NCBI RefSeq assembly: GCF_014873915.1
Contig: NZ_JADBEJ010000008.1
Span: forward strand, 434,001 to 498,000
Reading direction: 5' to 3'
Source: Amycolatopsis roodepoortensis
GTDB lineage: Bacteria; Actinomycetota; Actinomycetes; Mycobacteriales; Pseudonocardiaceae
Length of the DNA: 64,000 nucleotides
A model generated the notes under the pieces. It was not told the DNA's origin and ran no database searches. It saw nothing but the letters and a program-made list of their open reading frames with translations. How positions within the stretch are numbered: the first letter of the stretch is position 1; each line of letters begins with the position of its first letter. The position numbers were made by a program, and so were the translations under genes. Positions 31,572 through 39,869 of this stretch are shown here, piece by piece.

Positions 31572-32875
31572 GTTCCCCGACGGATCTGCGCCCCTACCTG
31601 CGTACCTTGGACGCGGAAACGCTGGCGGACCTGCTGCACGCCCAGGCCGAGCGTGACCCTGTGTTACGGCAGGCACTGGAGAGCCGCTTCGCCACCCAGG
31701 GGAGTGACGTCGCCGAGGCGCACCGTCTCCTCGACACCGCCGTGCTGGCGGGCAACGTCGAGTACGCCGCGAAGGTCGGTTCGGTCCTCGACACGCTTCA
31801 GCGGCTTCTCGACGCCGGCAGCCGGGCCGACCTCGCCCCGCTAGCCCGCCGGACCGTGGACGACATCAGCGAAATGCTGGAGCAGATCGACGACGCCTCG
31901 GGCGAGGTCGCGGACCGGCTGGACCGGGCGGTCGAGCTGTACGCGCGGGCCTGCGTGGCGCATCCGCCGGACCCCGAAAGCCTGGCCGCCTGGATCCTCG
32001 AAGTGGAGTTCGACGGCCCCGGCTGGCCGGTCATCGAGTTGGCCGACTTCGCCTCCGCCTTGGGAGACAAGGGAATCGCGCGGATCAAGTCCACAGTGGA
32101 CAGCGTGCTGGCCGAGTATCCGTCCGGTGCGAAACGCGAGACCGCCGAGCGGCTGCGCGAGGAGCTGGCGGAGGTGTCCGGCGACGTCGACGCGCTCGTC
32201 GCGATCCTCGCCGCCAAGCCGCCGCGGGTGGACGTCAGCCTCAAGATCGTGCGCGTGCTGCGCGCGGCGGGGCGGCACAGCGAGGCCATCGCGCACGCGG
32301 CGCGGGCGCTGACGCACGACAAGAAGGAAGAAGCGCCTTCGACGGAGAAAGATCCTTTGTCGCGCAAGGATTTCGATGAGCACCCCACGGCCGCGACCTA
32401 CCTCGCGCTGCGCGAGGAGTCACTGGAAACCGGGTGCTGGGTCGCGCAGCGGAAGACCGCGCTCGCCCGATTGCGTGAACTCGCCGCCGGGAGCACGGAC
32501 GCCGCCGACGAACTCGTCCGCGCGTTGCTCGGCGAGGACCGCGCCGACGAGGCATGGCGTGCCGCGGTGCGATTCGAGGCCTCTTTGCCGGTGCGGGTCG
32601 AACTCGCCGATTCCCGTTCCGTCGCCCATCCCGCCGAAACCATTCCCGTATACCGGGACCATGTCGAAGAATTGATCACGCGGAAGGATCCGAACGCCTA
32701 CCGCGAGGCGGCCCGGCAACTGCGCAAACTGCGCACGGCGCACAAAAAGGCCGGTACGGCTGAAGAATTCAGCTCGTACCTCGGCACATTGGTGGAAATA
32801 CACAAACGCAAGACGCGGCTGATCGCCGAGGTCAAAGCGGCGAGAATCGCGATTCCCAAACCGGTCAGGGCGTAA
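31568..32875 (+). CDS. Helical-repeat protein, possibly DUF6880/SWIM-associated
   Basis: The 435-residue protein is almost wholly helical, with repeated Ala/Leu/Arg/Glu helices. Its last part (YREAARQLRKLRTAHKKAG, then FSSYLGTLVEIHKRKTRLIAEVKAA) recalls, from memory, the C-terminal arm of SWIM zinc-finger proteins and DUF6880; no Cys/His zinc motif is seen here. It starts with MSSPTDLRPYLRTLDAETLADLL, typical of a helical protein-binding module. GTG 31568 overlaps the stop of the NIT-domain gene (GTGA), so the two are translated together. No function can be named. Confidence 0.55.
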   Translation: MSSPTDLRPYLRTLDAETLADLLHAQAERDPVLRQALESRFATQGSDVAEAHRLLDTAVLAGNVEYAAKVGSVLDTLQRLLDAGSRADLAPLARRTVDDISEMLEQIDDASGEVADRLDRAVELYARACVAHPPDPESLAAWILEVEFDGPGWPVIELADFASALGDKGIARIKSTVDSVLAEYPSGAKRETAERLREELAEVSGDVDALVAILAAKPPRVDVSLKIVRVLRAAGRHSEAIAHAARALTHDKKEEAPSTEKDPLSRKDFDEHPTAATYLALREESLETGCWVAQRKTALARLRELAAGSTDAADELVRALLGEDRADEAWRAAVRFEASLPVRVELADSRSVAHPAETIPVYRDHVEELITRKDPNAYREAARQLRKLRTAHKKAGTAEEFSSYLGTLVEIHKRKTRLIAEVKAARIAIPKPVRA

Positions 32876-33051
32876 CCGCGCCCGCCGCCTCTCGTTATTC
32901 GAAGCGAACCGAGGAAAACCGGCGAAGAGGGTGAAGTCGCGGTGGTCGGTGAACCGGTGTCCCCCCGCGTCCTCCCCGCGACCGGACCCCGTGTTCCGCG
33001 CCCAGGGCCACCGCGACGAGCCCGGCCGGGTCCGCGTGAAAACATGTCGCC

Positions 33052-34608
33052 ATGAGTCCGGTCAGCCGTGCCCGCAAGAAGGCAGCCCAGCCCTCCACTC
33101 CGAGTGTGACGGGTCTCTTCAAGGACGTCCTCCGGGACTTCTCGACCCTCGGTGCCGAGCCCGAGGTGCTCGACGTCGAGCTGCTGACCTCCGAAGTGCT
33201 CGGCCAGTGGTGGGAGATCGAGCTCGAGGAGGACGAAACGCCGCTGGGCCTGGAGCTCATCGCGTTCGCCGAGCGGAAGATCACTCCGGCCGCGGCCGCC
33301 CTCCTCGCCGGGCTGCGGGTCTTCGCCGAGACCGAGGAGGAGCGCGAGGCGGCCGCTTCGGCGCTGAACACCGTGCTGGGCCGTGGCATCCCGGAACCGG
33401 AATGGGCGGCGGACCTGGCCGCGGTGACCGTCGGGGAGTGCTGGCGGACCGGTGACGTCTTCGGCGACGAGTCCTCCCTTCTGTGCGTCTTCACCCGCGG
33501 CGGAGCCGAACACGGCTTGCTCGCGCTGGTCGACTTCACCGAGGGCGGCCGGATCCGCGACGTCGTCGTGGTCGACAAGCCGCAGGACGTGCTGGCCGAG
33601 ATGCGGCAGCAGGCCGCCGACGACCCGGAGCTGGTCACGCTGGAGCGGGTGCTGCCCGAGCGCGCCCACCAGCTGCTCGCCGACGGGCTGGCCGCGACGG
33701 ACGTCGTCGAGGAGCCCGACGTCAGTGAGGACTACGCACGGTTCCACGCGCTCGCGCTGGCCTGGATCCGGGCGCTTCCCGCTCCCGAGCCGTCGCCCGA
33801 GATCACCGAATGGCCCGAGCAGGTCCGCGAAGAGGTCGTGGCCGACTTCATCGGCTCCGGGCTCGTGGAGGACACGGAGGCGACGCGGTTCTACGCGCGC
33901 TTACTCGTCGACTACGGCTGTGAGACCGAGCCGGGAAGCCCGCTGCGGGTCGGCCCCGAGAAGCTCGCCCGGTTCCTCGAATCGCTGCTGGACGGGGAAT
34001 TCGAGATCGACGAGGCCTACGAGGACGCGCTGGAGCCGGCCCTGCTCGGCTGGGTCACCTGGGCCGCCGACCGCGCCGGGCTCCCCGAGGCCGCGCGTGT
34101 CGCGCTGCTGGAGAGCGCGACCGAGTTCCTGGAGGAATTCGCGCAGGACGAGGACTCCGCGCTCGACGTCTACTTCGACGGCTCCGAGGGGATCGAGGAC
34201 CCGGCGGAACTCGCGGAAGCCCTGGCGCGCCGGATGTTCGCCGTCCCGACGGTCTACGCGGAGATCGGGGACGAGGAGCTGGAGCTCGAACCCGCCGACC
34301 CCGAACAGCGCCGTCTCCTGGTGATCGGCGAGCACCCCGAGTACCACGAGGCGCTGGCCGAGGAGACCTTCGACGGCGAACCGCGGATGCGGCTCGCGCT
34401 CAAGACCACGATCGTCGACCAGCTCTGGGCCGACGAGCCCGCCGAGGTCTGGCAGGCCGTGCGGCGGCTGAGCGAGACCGGGCAGGAGCGCGAGGAGATC
34501 TTCGACCGCCTCATCGACGCGCTGTCCGCCCAGCTCACCGAATCGGGCGAGCACGAGATGGACTACGACGTCGACGACTACCGGAAGGCGCTCGACGAGC
34601 TCGCCTGA
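33052..34608 (+). CDS. Unknown acidic protein, paralogue of the 26502 gene
   Basis: This 518-residue protein opens with a basic stretch (SPVSRARKKAAQPS) and is otherwise strongly acidic. It shares with the 380-residue protein at 26502-27644 the lines PEPEWAADLAA...CWRTGDVFGDE and GWVTWAADRAGLP, and the order of domains, but is about 140 residues longer. The extra part is an acidic C-terminal region with DDYRKALDELA at its end. GVTW-type lines and the many Trp/Asp/Glu suggest a protein-binding role. ATG 33052 has no clear ribosome site. The 176 bases before it hold no other feature that I can see. Confidence 0.65.
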   Translation: MSPVSRARKKAAQPSTPSVTGLFKDVLRDFSTLGAEPEVLDVELLTSEVLGQWWEIELEEDETPLGLELIAFAERKITPAAAALLAGLRVFAETEEEREAAASALNTVLGRGIPEPEWAADLAAVTVGECWRTGDVFGDESSLLCVFTRGGAEHGLLALVDFTEGGRIRDVVVVDKPQDVLAEMRQQAADDPELVTLERVLPERAHQLLADGLAATDVVEEPDVSEDYARFHALALAWIRALPAPEPSPEITEWPEQVREEVVADFIGSGLVEDTEATRFYARLLVDYGCETEPGSPLRVGPEKLARFLESLLDGEFEIDEAYEDALEPALLGWVTWAADRAGLPEAARVALLESATEFLEEFAQDEDSALDVYFDGSEGIEDPAELAEALARRMFAVPTVYAEIGDEELELEPADPEQRRLLVIGEHPEYHEALAEETFDGEPRMRLALKTTIVDQLWADEPAEVWQAVRRLSETGQEREEIFDRLIDALSAQLTESGEHEMDYDVDDYRKALDELA

Positions 34609-34639
34609 ACCCCGTTTTCCCCGGTCACACCTCCCTCCC

Positions 34640-34674
34640 TTGCCAACCCACCTCATTCTGTCTAGTCTGTCTAG
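34640..34674 (+). promoter_or_regulatory. Leaderless toxin-antitoxin promoter with direct repeats
   Basis: TTGCCA (34640-34645), 17 bases, then TAGTCT (34663-34668) end six bases before ATG 34675. The 8-mer CTGTCTAG occurs twice in tandem (34658-34665 and 34667-34674) over the -10 and start, a likely site for the antitoxin's own repression. Confidence 0.7.
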
Positions 34675-34974
34675 ATGGAAGCAGCAACCTGGCAAGTACA
34701 GGACGCCAAGCAGCGGCTGAGCGAGCTGCTGCGCCGCGCCGCGTCCGATGGGCCGCAGTTCGTCACGAAACATGGGGAGGAGGTGGCCGTGGTGCTGGAC
34801 ATCGTGGATTACCGCAGGTTGACCGGAAGCGGTGAAGCCGTCGATTTCAAGCTCGTGCTCTCCGGAGAGCACCACCACCCGGAATACGGGGAGGCGCTGG
34901 CCGACGTGCTGGAGGAGATCGCCGCCGAACGCGCGGAAGACCTGCCGAGAGATGTCGTGGAGGTGAGCGGGTGA
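34675..34974 (+). CDS. Phd/YefM-family antitoxin
   Basis: The 99-residue protein begins with the Phd/YefM DNA-binding fold: TWQVQDAKQRLSELLRRA, then GPQFVTKHGEEVAVVLDIVDYRRL. A C-terminal tail (about 55-99) should wrap the toxin. It overlaps the PIN toxin gene by four bases (GTGA). It is expected to neutralise the toxin and repress the operon with it. Confidence 0.9.
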   Translation: MEAATWQVQDAKQRLSELLRRAASDGPQFVTKHGEEVAVVLDIVDYRRLTGSGEAVDFKLVLSGEHHHPEYGEALADVLEEIAAERAEDLPRDVVEVSG

Positions 34975-35387
34975 GCTTTCTGCTGGACACGAACATCGTG
35001 TCCGAGGCTCGGCGCCGCACGCAGAACCCGGGCTTCGCCCGGTGGTGGGGTGGAGTGTCGTCGAGCAGGCTCTATCTGAGCGCGCTGACGGTGGGGGAGA
35101 TCGAGAGGGGGATAACGAAGCTCAGGAATCGAGGCGAGCGGGACAGGGAGCGCGCGGAAGCGCTGACCGAGTGGCTGTCCGGGCTCACCGCGCAGTTCTC
35201 GGAACGGATCCTTCCGGTGACCGCCGAGATCGCCGCCGAATGGGGAAGGCAGTACGCGCCGCGGAAAGTGCCGTCCATCGACGGGCTGATCGCCGCGACC
35301 GCCCGGGTCCACGACCTGACCCTGGTCACCAGGAACCTCGCCGACATGGCCGGGCTCGGTGCGCAGGTGCACGATCCGTTCGACTGA
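34971..35387 (+). CDS. PIN-domain (VapC-type) toxin
   Basis: The 138-residue PIN ribonuclease has the acidic metal-binding residues Asp6 (FLLDTNIVSE) and Glu in LTVGEIERGI. The Asp residues in PSIDGLIAATARVHDLTLVTRN complete the site. Such toxins cut tRNA or rRNA. FitB/VapC-like proteins with a YefM/Phd partner are common in actinobacteria. The start is the GTG overlapping the antitoxin stop. Confidence 0.92.
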   Translation: MSFLLDTNIVSEARRRTQNPGFARWWGGVSSSRLYLSALTVGEIERGITKLRNRGERDRERAEALTEWLSGLTAQFSERILPVTAEIAAEWGRQYAPRKVPSIDGLIAATARVHDLTLVTRNLADMAGLGAQVHDPFD

Positions 35388-35482
35388 AGGAAGCTCCGAG
35401 AGGATCAAGACGTCCGGACGCCTTGATCGGCCGGAGTACAGCTTGCCGAAGTTCAGTCTGTCGAAGTTCGGTCCGCCGCGGC

Positions 35483-35653
35483 TCAGCCCAGCGGTGCCGC
35501 GGGAGTGCCCTTGCTCTCCGTGACTTGCGGCTTCTTCCGGCGGCGGTCTCCACGGGCGTCGTCGAAGTCGACGACGAAGGCGCCGGCGGCCATGGCCACC
35601 AGGAGTGCGAGTCCGAGAATCGAGCCGACCCAGGTCAGGATGATCGAGAACAT
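35483..35653 (-). CDS. Small single-span membrane protein
   Basis: This 56-residue protein is supported by a strong GGGAGGAGG ribosome site seven bases before ATG 35653. It reads FSIILTWVGSILGLALLVAM (one span), then an acidic VVDFDDARGD, then basic RRRKKPQ, and ends PAAPLG. The basic residues after the span would keep the C-terminus in the cytoplasm. No family is recognised. It lies between the PIN toxin gene and the 21-bp array, on the opposite strand to the toxin. Confidence 0.6.
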   Translation of the reverse strand: MFSIILTWVGSILGLALLVAMAAGAFVVDFDDARGDRRRKKPQVTESKGTPAAPLG

Positions 35654-35995
35654 CGTGAGCCTCCTCCCTGCTCAAGGTCTTTTTCGAGACCTCGTGAACC
35701 CCTGAGACAAGGGTCGCCTCGGGGGCCTGTAGCCGGTATCGGCCAACCGGTTACACGTACTGAGCGTGGATCGGCCGATCGGCCGAGGAATGCCACCGCC
35801 CGACAGCGGTGCGCGACCAGCGGACGCCACCGGCTCTCCGATGGTGCGAAGGCTGGTCTTTGTGAGGGAACGGCCGGAAGTCGCCCGGGTGATCGGGCTC
35901 CGGCGAAGTGATCTTGGAACTTGTCGTGAACGCTCGCCGTGAGTAGAGAATTCATGCTTGCCCGGTAACGCCGTGTCGCGGTCTCGTCGACGTGC
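35654..35995. other. Intergenic region without a gene
   Basis: About 340 bases with no coding signal that I trust. It should hold the promoter of the small membrane protein. The one clear structure is the 16-base perfect palindrome TCGGCCGATCGGCCGA at 35771-35786. Confidence 0.5.
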
Positions 35996-36352
35996 CTCGC
36001 GAGTCACGCCCCCGATCACGCGAGTCACGCCTCCAATCACGCGAGTTACGCCCCGGAGCACGCGAGTTGCGCCTTCAATCACGCGTGTTGCGCCTCTGAT
36101 CACGTGAGTTACGGCCCCGATCGCGCGTGTTGCGCCTCTGATCACGTGAGTTACGGCCCCGATCACGCGTGTTGCGCCTCTGATCACGCGAGTCACGGCC
36201 CCGATCACGCGAGGTCGGGCTTCGGCCACGTGAGTTCCGCCGCAGATCACGTGAGTTCCGCCCTAGATCACGTGAGTTGCGGCTCCGATCACGCGTGTTG
36301 CGCCCCCGCGCACGCGAGTCACGGCTCCGATCACCCGAGTTCCGCCTACGGC
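35996..36352. repeat. Seventeen-copy 21-bp tandem repeat
   Basis: Seventeen units of exactly 21 bases run without a gap. The common core is CACGYGWGTTRCG, followed by a looser GCC-rich part ending in GAT. Units at 36080-36205 alternate in pairs, making a 42-base dimer repeated three times with only a few changes. The array ends one base before the coaA stop codon. It is open in frames on both strands because 21 is a multiple of three, but no start with a ribosome site is present. Confidence 0.92.
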
Positions 36353-36353
36353 C

Positions 36354-37286
36354 TCAGAGCTTGCGCAGCCGGACCCGGTTGATCGCGTGGTCGGCGTCCT
36401 TGCGGAGGACGAGGGTCGCCCGGGGCCGCGTCGGCTTGATGTTCTCCATCAGGTTCGGCTCGTTGATCGTGCGCCACAGGTGGCGTGCCTCGGCGCGGGC
36501 CTCGTCGTCCGGGAGGCCGGCGAAGTGGTGGAAGTGCGACGCGGGGTCCGCGAAAGCGGTGTGCCGCAGCTTGAGGAAGCGCTCGATGTACCAGCGTTCG
36601 ATGTCGGTCGTCGGCGCGTCCACGTAGATCGAGAAGTCGAACAGATCGGAGACGGTGAGCCGGGGGCCGGGCTGAAGGACGTTCAACCCTTCGAGGATCA
36701 GGATGTCCGGCCGCTGAACGACCTGTTCCTCGTCCGGAAGGATGTCGTAGGCGAGGTGCGAGTACACCGGAGCGCTGACCCGTTCCGCCCCGGACTTCAC
36801 GTCGGTGACGAACCGCAGCAGCGCCCGCCGGTCGTAGCTCTCCGGGAAACCCTTGCGGTGCATGATCCCGCGCCGCACCAGTTCCGCACGCGGGTAGAGG
36901 AACCCGTCGGTGGTGACCAGGTCGACCCTGGGGTGATCCGGCCAGCGGGCGAGCAGGGTCCGCAGGATGCGCGCGGTGGTCGACTTGCCGACGGCGACGC
37001 TTCCGGCGATCCCGATGATGTACGGCACCTTGGTGCCCCGACTGTCTTCACCGAGAAAGGTGGTGGTGGCTTCGTACAACCGTTGCCGGGCGGCGACCTG
37101 GAGATTGATCAGCCGGGAGAGCGGCAGGTAGACCTCGGCGACCTCGGCAAGGTCGACCTGTTCGCCGAGACCGCGCAGCCGCAGCAGTTCCGCGGCGGTC
37201 AGCGGCAGAGGAGTCGACCTGCGCAACTCGCGCCACTGCTCACGGTGCAGCTCGACGTAGGGACTGAGCTCACGGACCCGCGGCAT
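36354..37286 (-). CDS. coaA: Pantothenate kinase (type I)
   Basis: The 310-residue cytoplasmic enzyme phosphorylates pantothenate, the first step of coenzyme A synthesis. It shows SPYVELHREQWRELR, the P-loop IGIAGSVAVGKSTTAR, LVTTDGFLYPRAEL, KGFPESYDRRALLRF, SHLAYDI and EGLNVLQPGP, and the closing NLMENIKPTRPRATLVL. Length is normal. ATG 37286 is preceded by GAGGAG. The 3' end directly abuts the 21-bp array, which may shape the 3' end of its mRNA. Confidence 0.97.
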   Translation of the reverse strand: MPRVRELSPYVELHREQWRELRRSTPLPLTAAELLRLRGLGEQVDLAEVAEVYLPLSRLINLQVAARQRLYEATTTFLGEDSRGTKVPYIIGIAGSVAVGKSTTARILRTLLARWPDHPRVDLVTTDGFLYPRAELVRRGIMHRKGFPESYDRRALLRFVTDVKSGAERVSAPVYSHLAYDILPDEEQVVQRPDILILEGLNVLQPGPRLTVSDLFDFSIYVDAPTTDIERWYIERFLKLRHTAFADPASHFHHFAGLPDDEARAEARHLWRTINEPNLMENIKPTRPRATLVLRKDADHAINRVRLRKL

Positions 37287-37443
37287 CGCACACTCCTCGC
37301 CCGTCGCCTGCGCTGGCGCCGTACAAAACCGTGTTGACGAGTTCTCGGCGGGTGAACGTGCCTCGAACCGGATGAAGCCGCTTTAACGGTAGGGCTTACG
37401 GCTCGTGAACGCGCTGCGATGTGATGTACCCCGCTTCAGGGCG

Positions 37444-38085
37444 TTACCGTCCGTTACGGGTACGGCCCGGCGTGAAGACCTCGTTCCACGCCGCGGCGAC
37501 CTGCCGTGCGCACGACGCGGGCGCGACGCCGCCGAAGCCGGTACCGAGGCCGGGCATCGCGATCGTGTGGACGAGATCACGGATCCGGCCCTGGTCGAGC
37601 CTGCCGTCGCGCCATTGCCGGAACACCGCCCGGGCGGCCAGGTACGGATGCACGGTGTCGCGCGGGAGGCGTTCGCCGGGTTCCCGCATCGTCGGCGCGC
37701 TGATCAGCCAGGCGGGCTCGGCCTCGCCGGTGGGCACGACCACCGCTTCGCCGATCGGGAGCTCCCCGCCGTGGTAGGCGAGCACCGCGCTGCGCACGTT
37801 CTGCTCGACTTCGGGATAGGCGCGGGCATAGACGGCGTCGATGCCGCCGCGCATCCAGCCGTAGGAGTTCGCGGGGCTGACGACGGCCTGCGCGACGACG
37901 TCGAGCACGGATCCGCGGTGCACGAAGACCCGGCCGTCGACCGTGTCCGCGACGGTCGTCCAGGCTTGTGCGAGCAGGTCATCGACGGCGCACAACACCA
38001 GCTCCGGAGTGGGGCGGTCCGACAGGGGAGGAAAGGAGGAGCCGGCGTCCTCGTGGCCGGTGCGCGTGCCCGGTTCGGCGGTCAC
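37444..38085 (-). CDS. Macrodomain protein
   Basis: This 213-residue protein has macrodomain marks: VVSPANSYGWMRGGIDAVYARAYP (the ADP-ribose-binding Asn and the GG-acid loop), then LPIGEAVVVPTGEAEPAWLISAPTM, and the late HTIAMPGLGTGFGGV, which forms the second binding loop. Such proteins bind or remove ADP-ribose from proteins or nucleic acids. The substrate is unknown. GTG 38085 lies just beyond a GCTTAGGG. It is divergent from pheA. Confidence 0.85.
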   Translation of the reverse strand: MTAEPGTRTGHEDAGSSFPPLSDRPTPELVLCAVDDLLAQAWTTVADTVDGRVFVHRGSVLDVVAQAVVSPANSYGWMRGGIDAVYARAYPEVEQNVRSAVLAYHGGELPIGEAVVVPTGEAEPAWLISAPTMREPGERLPRDTVHPYLAARAVFRQWRDGRLDQGRIRDLVHTIAMPGLGTGFGGVAPASCARQVAAAWNEVFTPGRTRNGR

Positions 38086-38182
38086 GCCCTAAGCATGACA
38101 AAAAAAGCCACCCGGCGTAACCGGTGCGCGTACCGGCTGTCCGAGTGAAAGTCGCCACCCGCGCCGTGCGTAATCTGGCGGG

Positions 38183-39091
38183 GTGTCACGGATCGCTTAC
38201 TTCGGCCCTCAGGGAACCTTCACCGAACAGGCCGCGCGCCGGCTCGCCCCCGGGGAGGAGCTGATCCCGGCGGAGACCATCCCGGCGGCGCTGGCCGCGG
38301 TGCGCTCGGGCGCGGCCGACGCCGCGTGCGTCCCGATCGAGAACTCCGTGGAGGGCGCGGTCACCGCCACCCTCGACAGCCTGAGCGAAGCCGAGCCGCT
38401 CGTCGCCGTGGCGGAGGTACTGCTGCCGGTCCACTTCAGCGTGCTGACCCGGCCGGGCACCACCGAGATCCGCACCGTCGCCAGCCATCCGCACGCGCTC
38501 GCCCAGGTCCGCCACTGGGTCGAGGCGAACCTGCCGGGGGCGCATCCGGTCGCGACGTCGTCCACGGCGGCGGCCGCGGTCGCGGTGGACGCGGGCGAGT
38601 TCGACGCCGCCGTCACCGCGCCGGTCGCCGTCGAGCACTACCCGCTGGAGGTGCGGGCCACCGAGGTCGCCGACGTCCGCGACGCCAAGACCCGGTTCCT
38701 GCTGGTCCGCGCGCCCGGTGAGCTGCCGCAGCCGACGGGGGCGGACCGCACGTCGATCGTCGCCGCCGCGACGAACCGGACCGGTGCCCTGGCCGAACTG
38801 CTCACCGAACTGGCGGTCCGCGGCATCAACCTGACCAAGCTGGACGCCCGCCCGACCAGGAACAACTTCGGCGAGTACCGCTTCTTCATCGACTTCGAGG
38901 GGCATGTGGCCGAGCCCCGGATCGGCGACGCGCTGGCCGCGTTGCGCCGCCGGTGCCGGAACGTCCGGTTCCTCGGCTCCCACCCGCGCGCGGACAACGG
39001 AACGACCGAGATCGAACCGGGCGCCGCCAACGAGGATTTCACCGACGCGATCGGCTGGGTCGAGTCGGTACGGAAGGGAGCACAGGCGTGA
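38183..39091 (+). CDS. pheA: Prephenate dehydratase
   Basis: The 302-residue enzyme converts prephenate to phenylpyruvate for phenylalanine synthesis. The N-terminal catalytic region has YFGPQGTFTEQAAR, VPIENSVEGAV and the active-site Thr-Arg-Phe in DAKTRFLLV. The C-terminal ACT domain (about 190-270) has GALAELLTELAVRGINLTKLDARPTR and EYRFFIDFEGH; the usual ESRP is DARP, a mild change in the phenylalanine-binding motif. TAATCT ends six bases before GTG 38183, so the mRNA is leaderless. Overlaps the next gene by four bases. Confidence 0.95.
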   Translation: MSRIAYFGPQGTFTEQAARRLAPGEELIPAETIPAALAAVRSGAADAACVPIENSVEGAVTATLDSLSEAEPLVAVAEVLLPVHFSVLTRPGTTEIRTVASHPHALAQVRHWVEANLPGAHPVATSSTAAAAVAVDAGEFDAAVTAPVAVEHYPLEVRATEVADVRDAKTRFLLVRAPGELPQPTGADRTSIVAAATNRTGALAELLTELAVRGINLTKLDARPTRNNFGEYRFFIDFEGHVAEPRIGDALAALRRRCRNVRFLGSHPRADNGTTEIEPGAANEDFTDAIGWVESVRKGAQA

Positions 39092-39708
39092 AACTTCTCC
39101 TCGTCCGCCACGGCCAGACCGAAGGCAACGTGCGCGGCGCGCTCGACACCGCGCTGCCGGGGCCGCCGCTCACCGAGCTGGGCCGCGAGCAGGCCCAGAG
39201 CCTCGTGACGCGGCTGGACGGCGAGCCGATCGTCGCGGTCTACGCCTCGCAGGCGGTCCGCGCCCAGCAGACCGCCGCGCCGCTGGCGGCCGAACGGGGC
39301 TTGGACGTCCAGGTCCTCGACGGCGTGCACGAGGTCGCGGCGGGCGACCTCGAAGGCAAGACGGACAAGGACTCGATCACGACCTACATGAGCGTCGTGC
39401 GCCGGTGGACGCTCGGCGAGCTCGACCCGCCGATCCCCGGCGGCGAGACCGGTGCGCAGGTCCGCGCCCGGATGCTCGACGCGGTCGCCCGCCTCCGCGC
39501 CAAGCATGAGCAGGCCGACCCCGACGGCACGGTGGTGCTGGTGAGCCATGGCGGCGCGATCCGCCTCGGCGGCGAATGGCTCGCCGGGAACGTGACCGCC
39601 GAGGTCGCCAACCAGGGGCTCATTCCCAACACCGGGATCGTCGAACTCGTCGCGGCCCCCGCCGGCTGGACCTGTCTCACCTGGGCGGACGCCCCCGTCG
39701 ACGCCTGA
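39088..39708 (+). CDS. Histidine phosphatase family protein
   Basis: The 206-residue protein has the intact LLVRHGQTEGN motif, the core Arg in YASQAVRAQQTAAPL, the acid in HEVAAGDLEGK, and the second His in VLVSHGGAIRL. It is of the phosphoglycerate-mutase/cobalamin phosphatase-like type; the substrate is open. The GTG at 39088 overlaps the pheA stop (GTGA). This coupling is common in actinobacteria and suggests a housekeeping phosphatase made with PheA. Confidence 0.9.
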   Translation: MKLLLVRHGQTEGNVRGALDTALPGPPLTELGREQAQSLVTRLDGEPIVAVYASQAVRAQQTAAPLAAERGLDVQVLDGVHEVAAGDLEGKTDKDSITTYMSVVRRWTLGELDPPIPGGETGAQVRARMLDAVARLRAKHEQADPDGTVVLVSHGGAIRLGGEWLAGNVTAEVANQGLIPNTGIVELVAAPAGWTCLTWADAPVDA

Positions 39709-39745
39709 CCAGGAACGTTTGCCTCCGCGCCCGCCGGGGAATACC

Positions 39746-39775
39746 CCCCACAAGATCGATTAACACCTTGTGGGG
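39746..39775 (+). terminator. 9-bp hairpin between phosphatase and lipoprotein genes
   Basis: CCCCACAAG (39746-39754) and CTTGTGGGG (39767-39775) flank a 12-base AT-rich loop, followed by AATTAA. It stands 37 bases past the phosphatase stop. It may be the terminator, or an operator of the next gene. Confidence 0.5.
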
Positions 39776-39869
39776 AATTAACCGATGGAGCGCAACCCCC
39801 ACGGCGGACAACACGTCTACTGAACGGTGGGTCACCCGGCATTGTCCGGTTACAGGGAGGCGAATGACC

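Noticed and set aside
35672..36250. A repetitive 192-residue protein with heptapeptide repeats from the 21-bp array
   Set aside because: The repeat is a multiple of three, so every frame stays open; there is no ribosome site, and the frame runs beyond the array into noncoding DNA.
35996..36352. CRISPR array
   Set aside because: The 21-base units follow each other with no unique spacers, and no cas genes are near.
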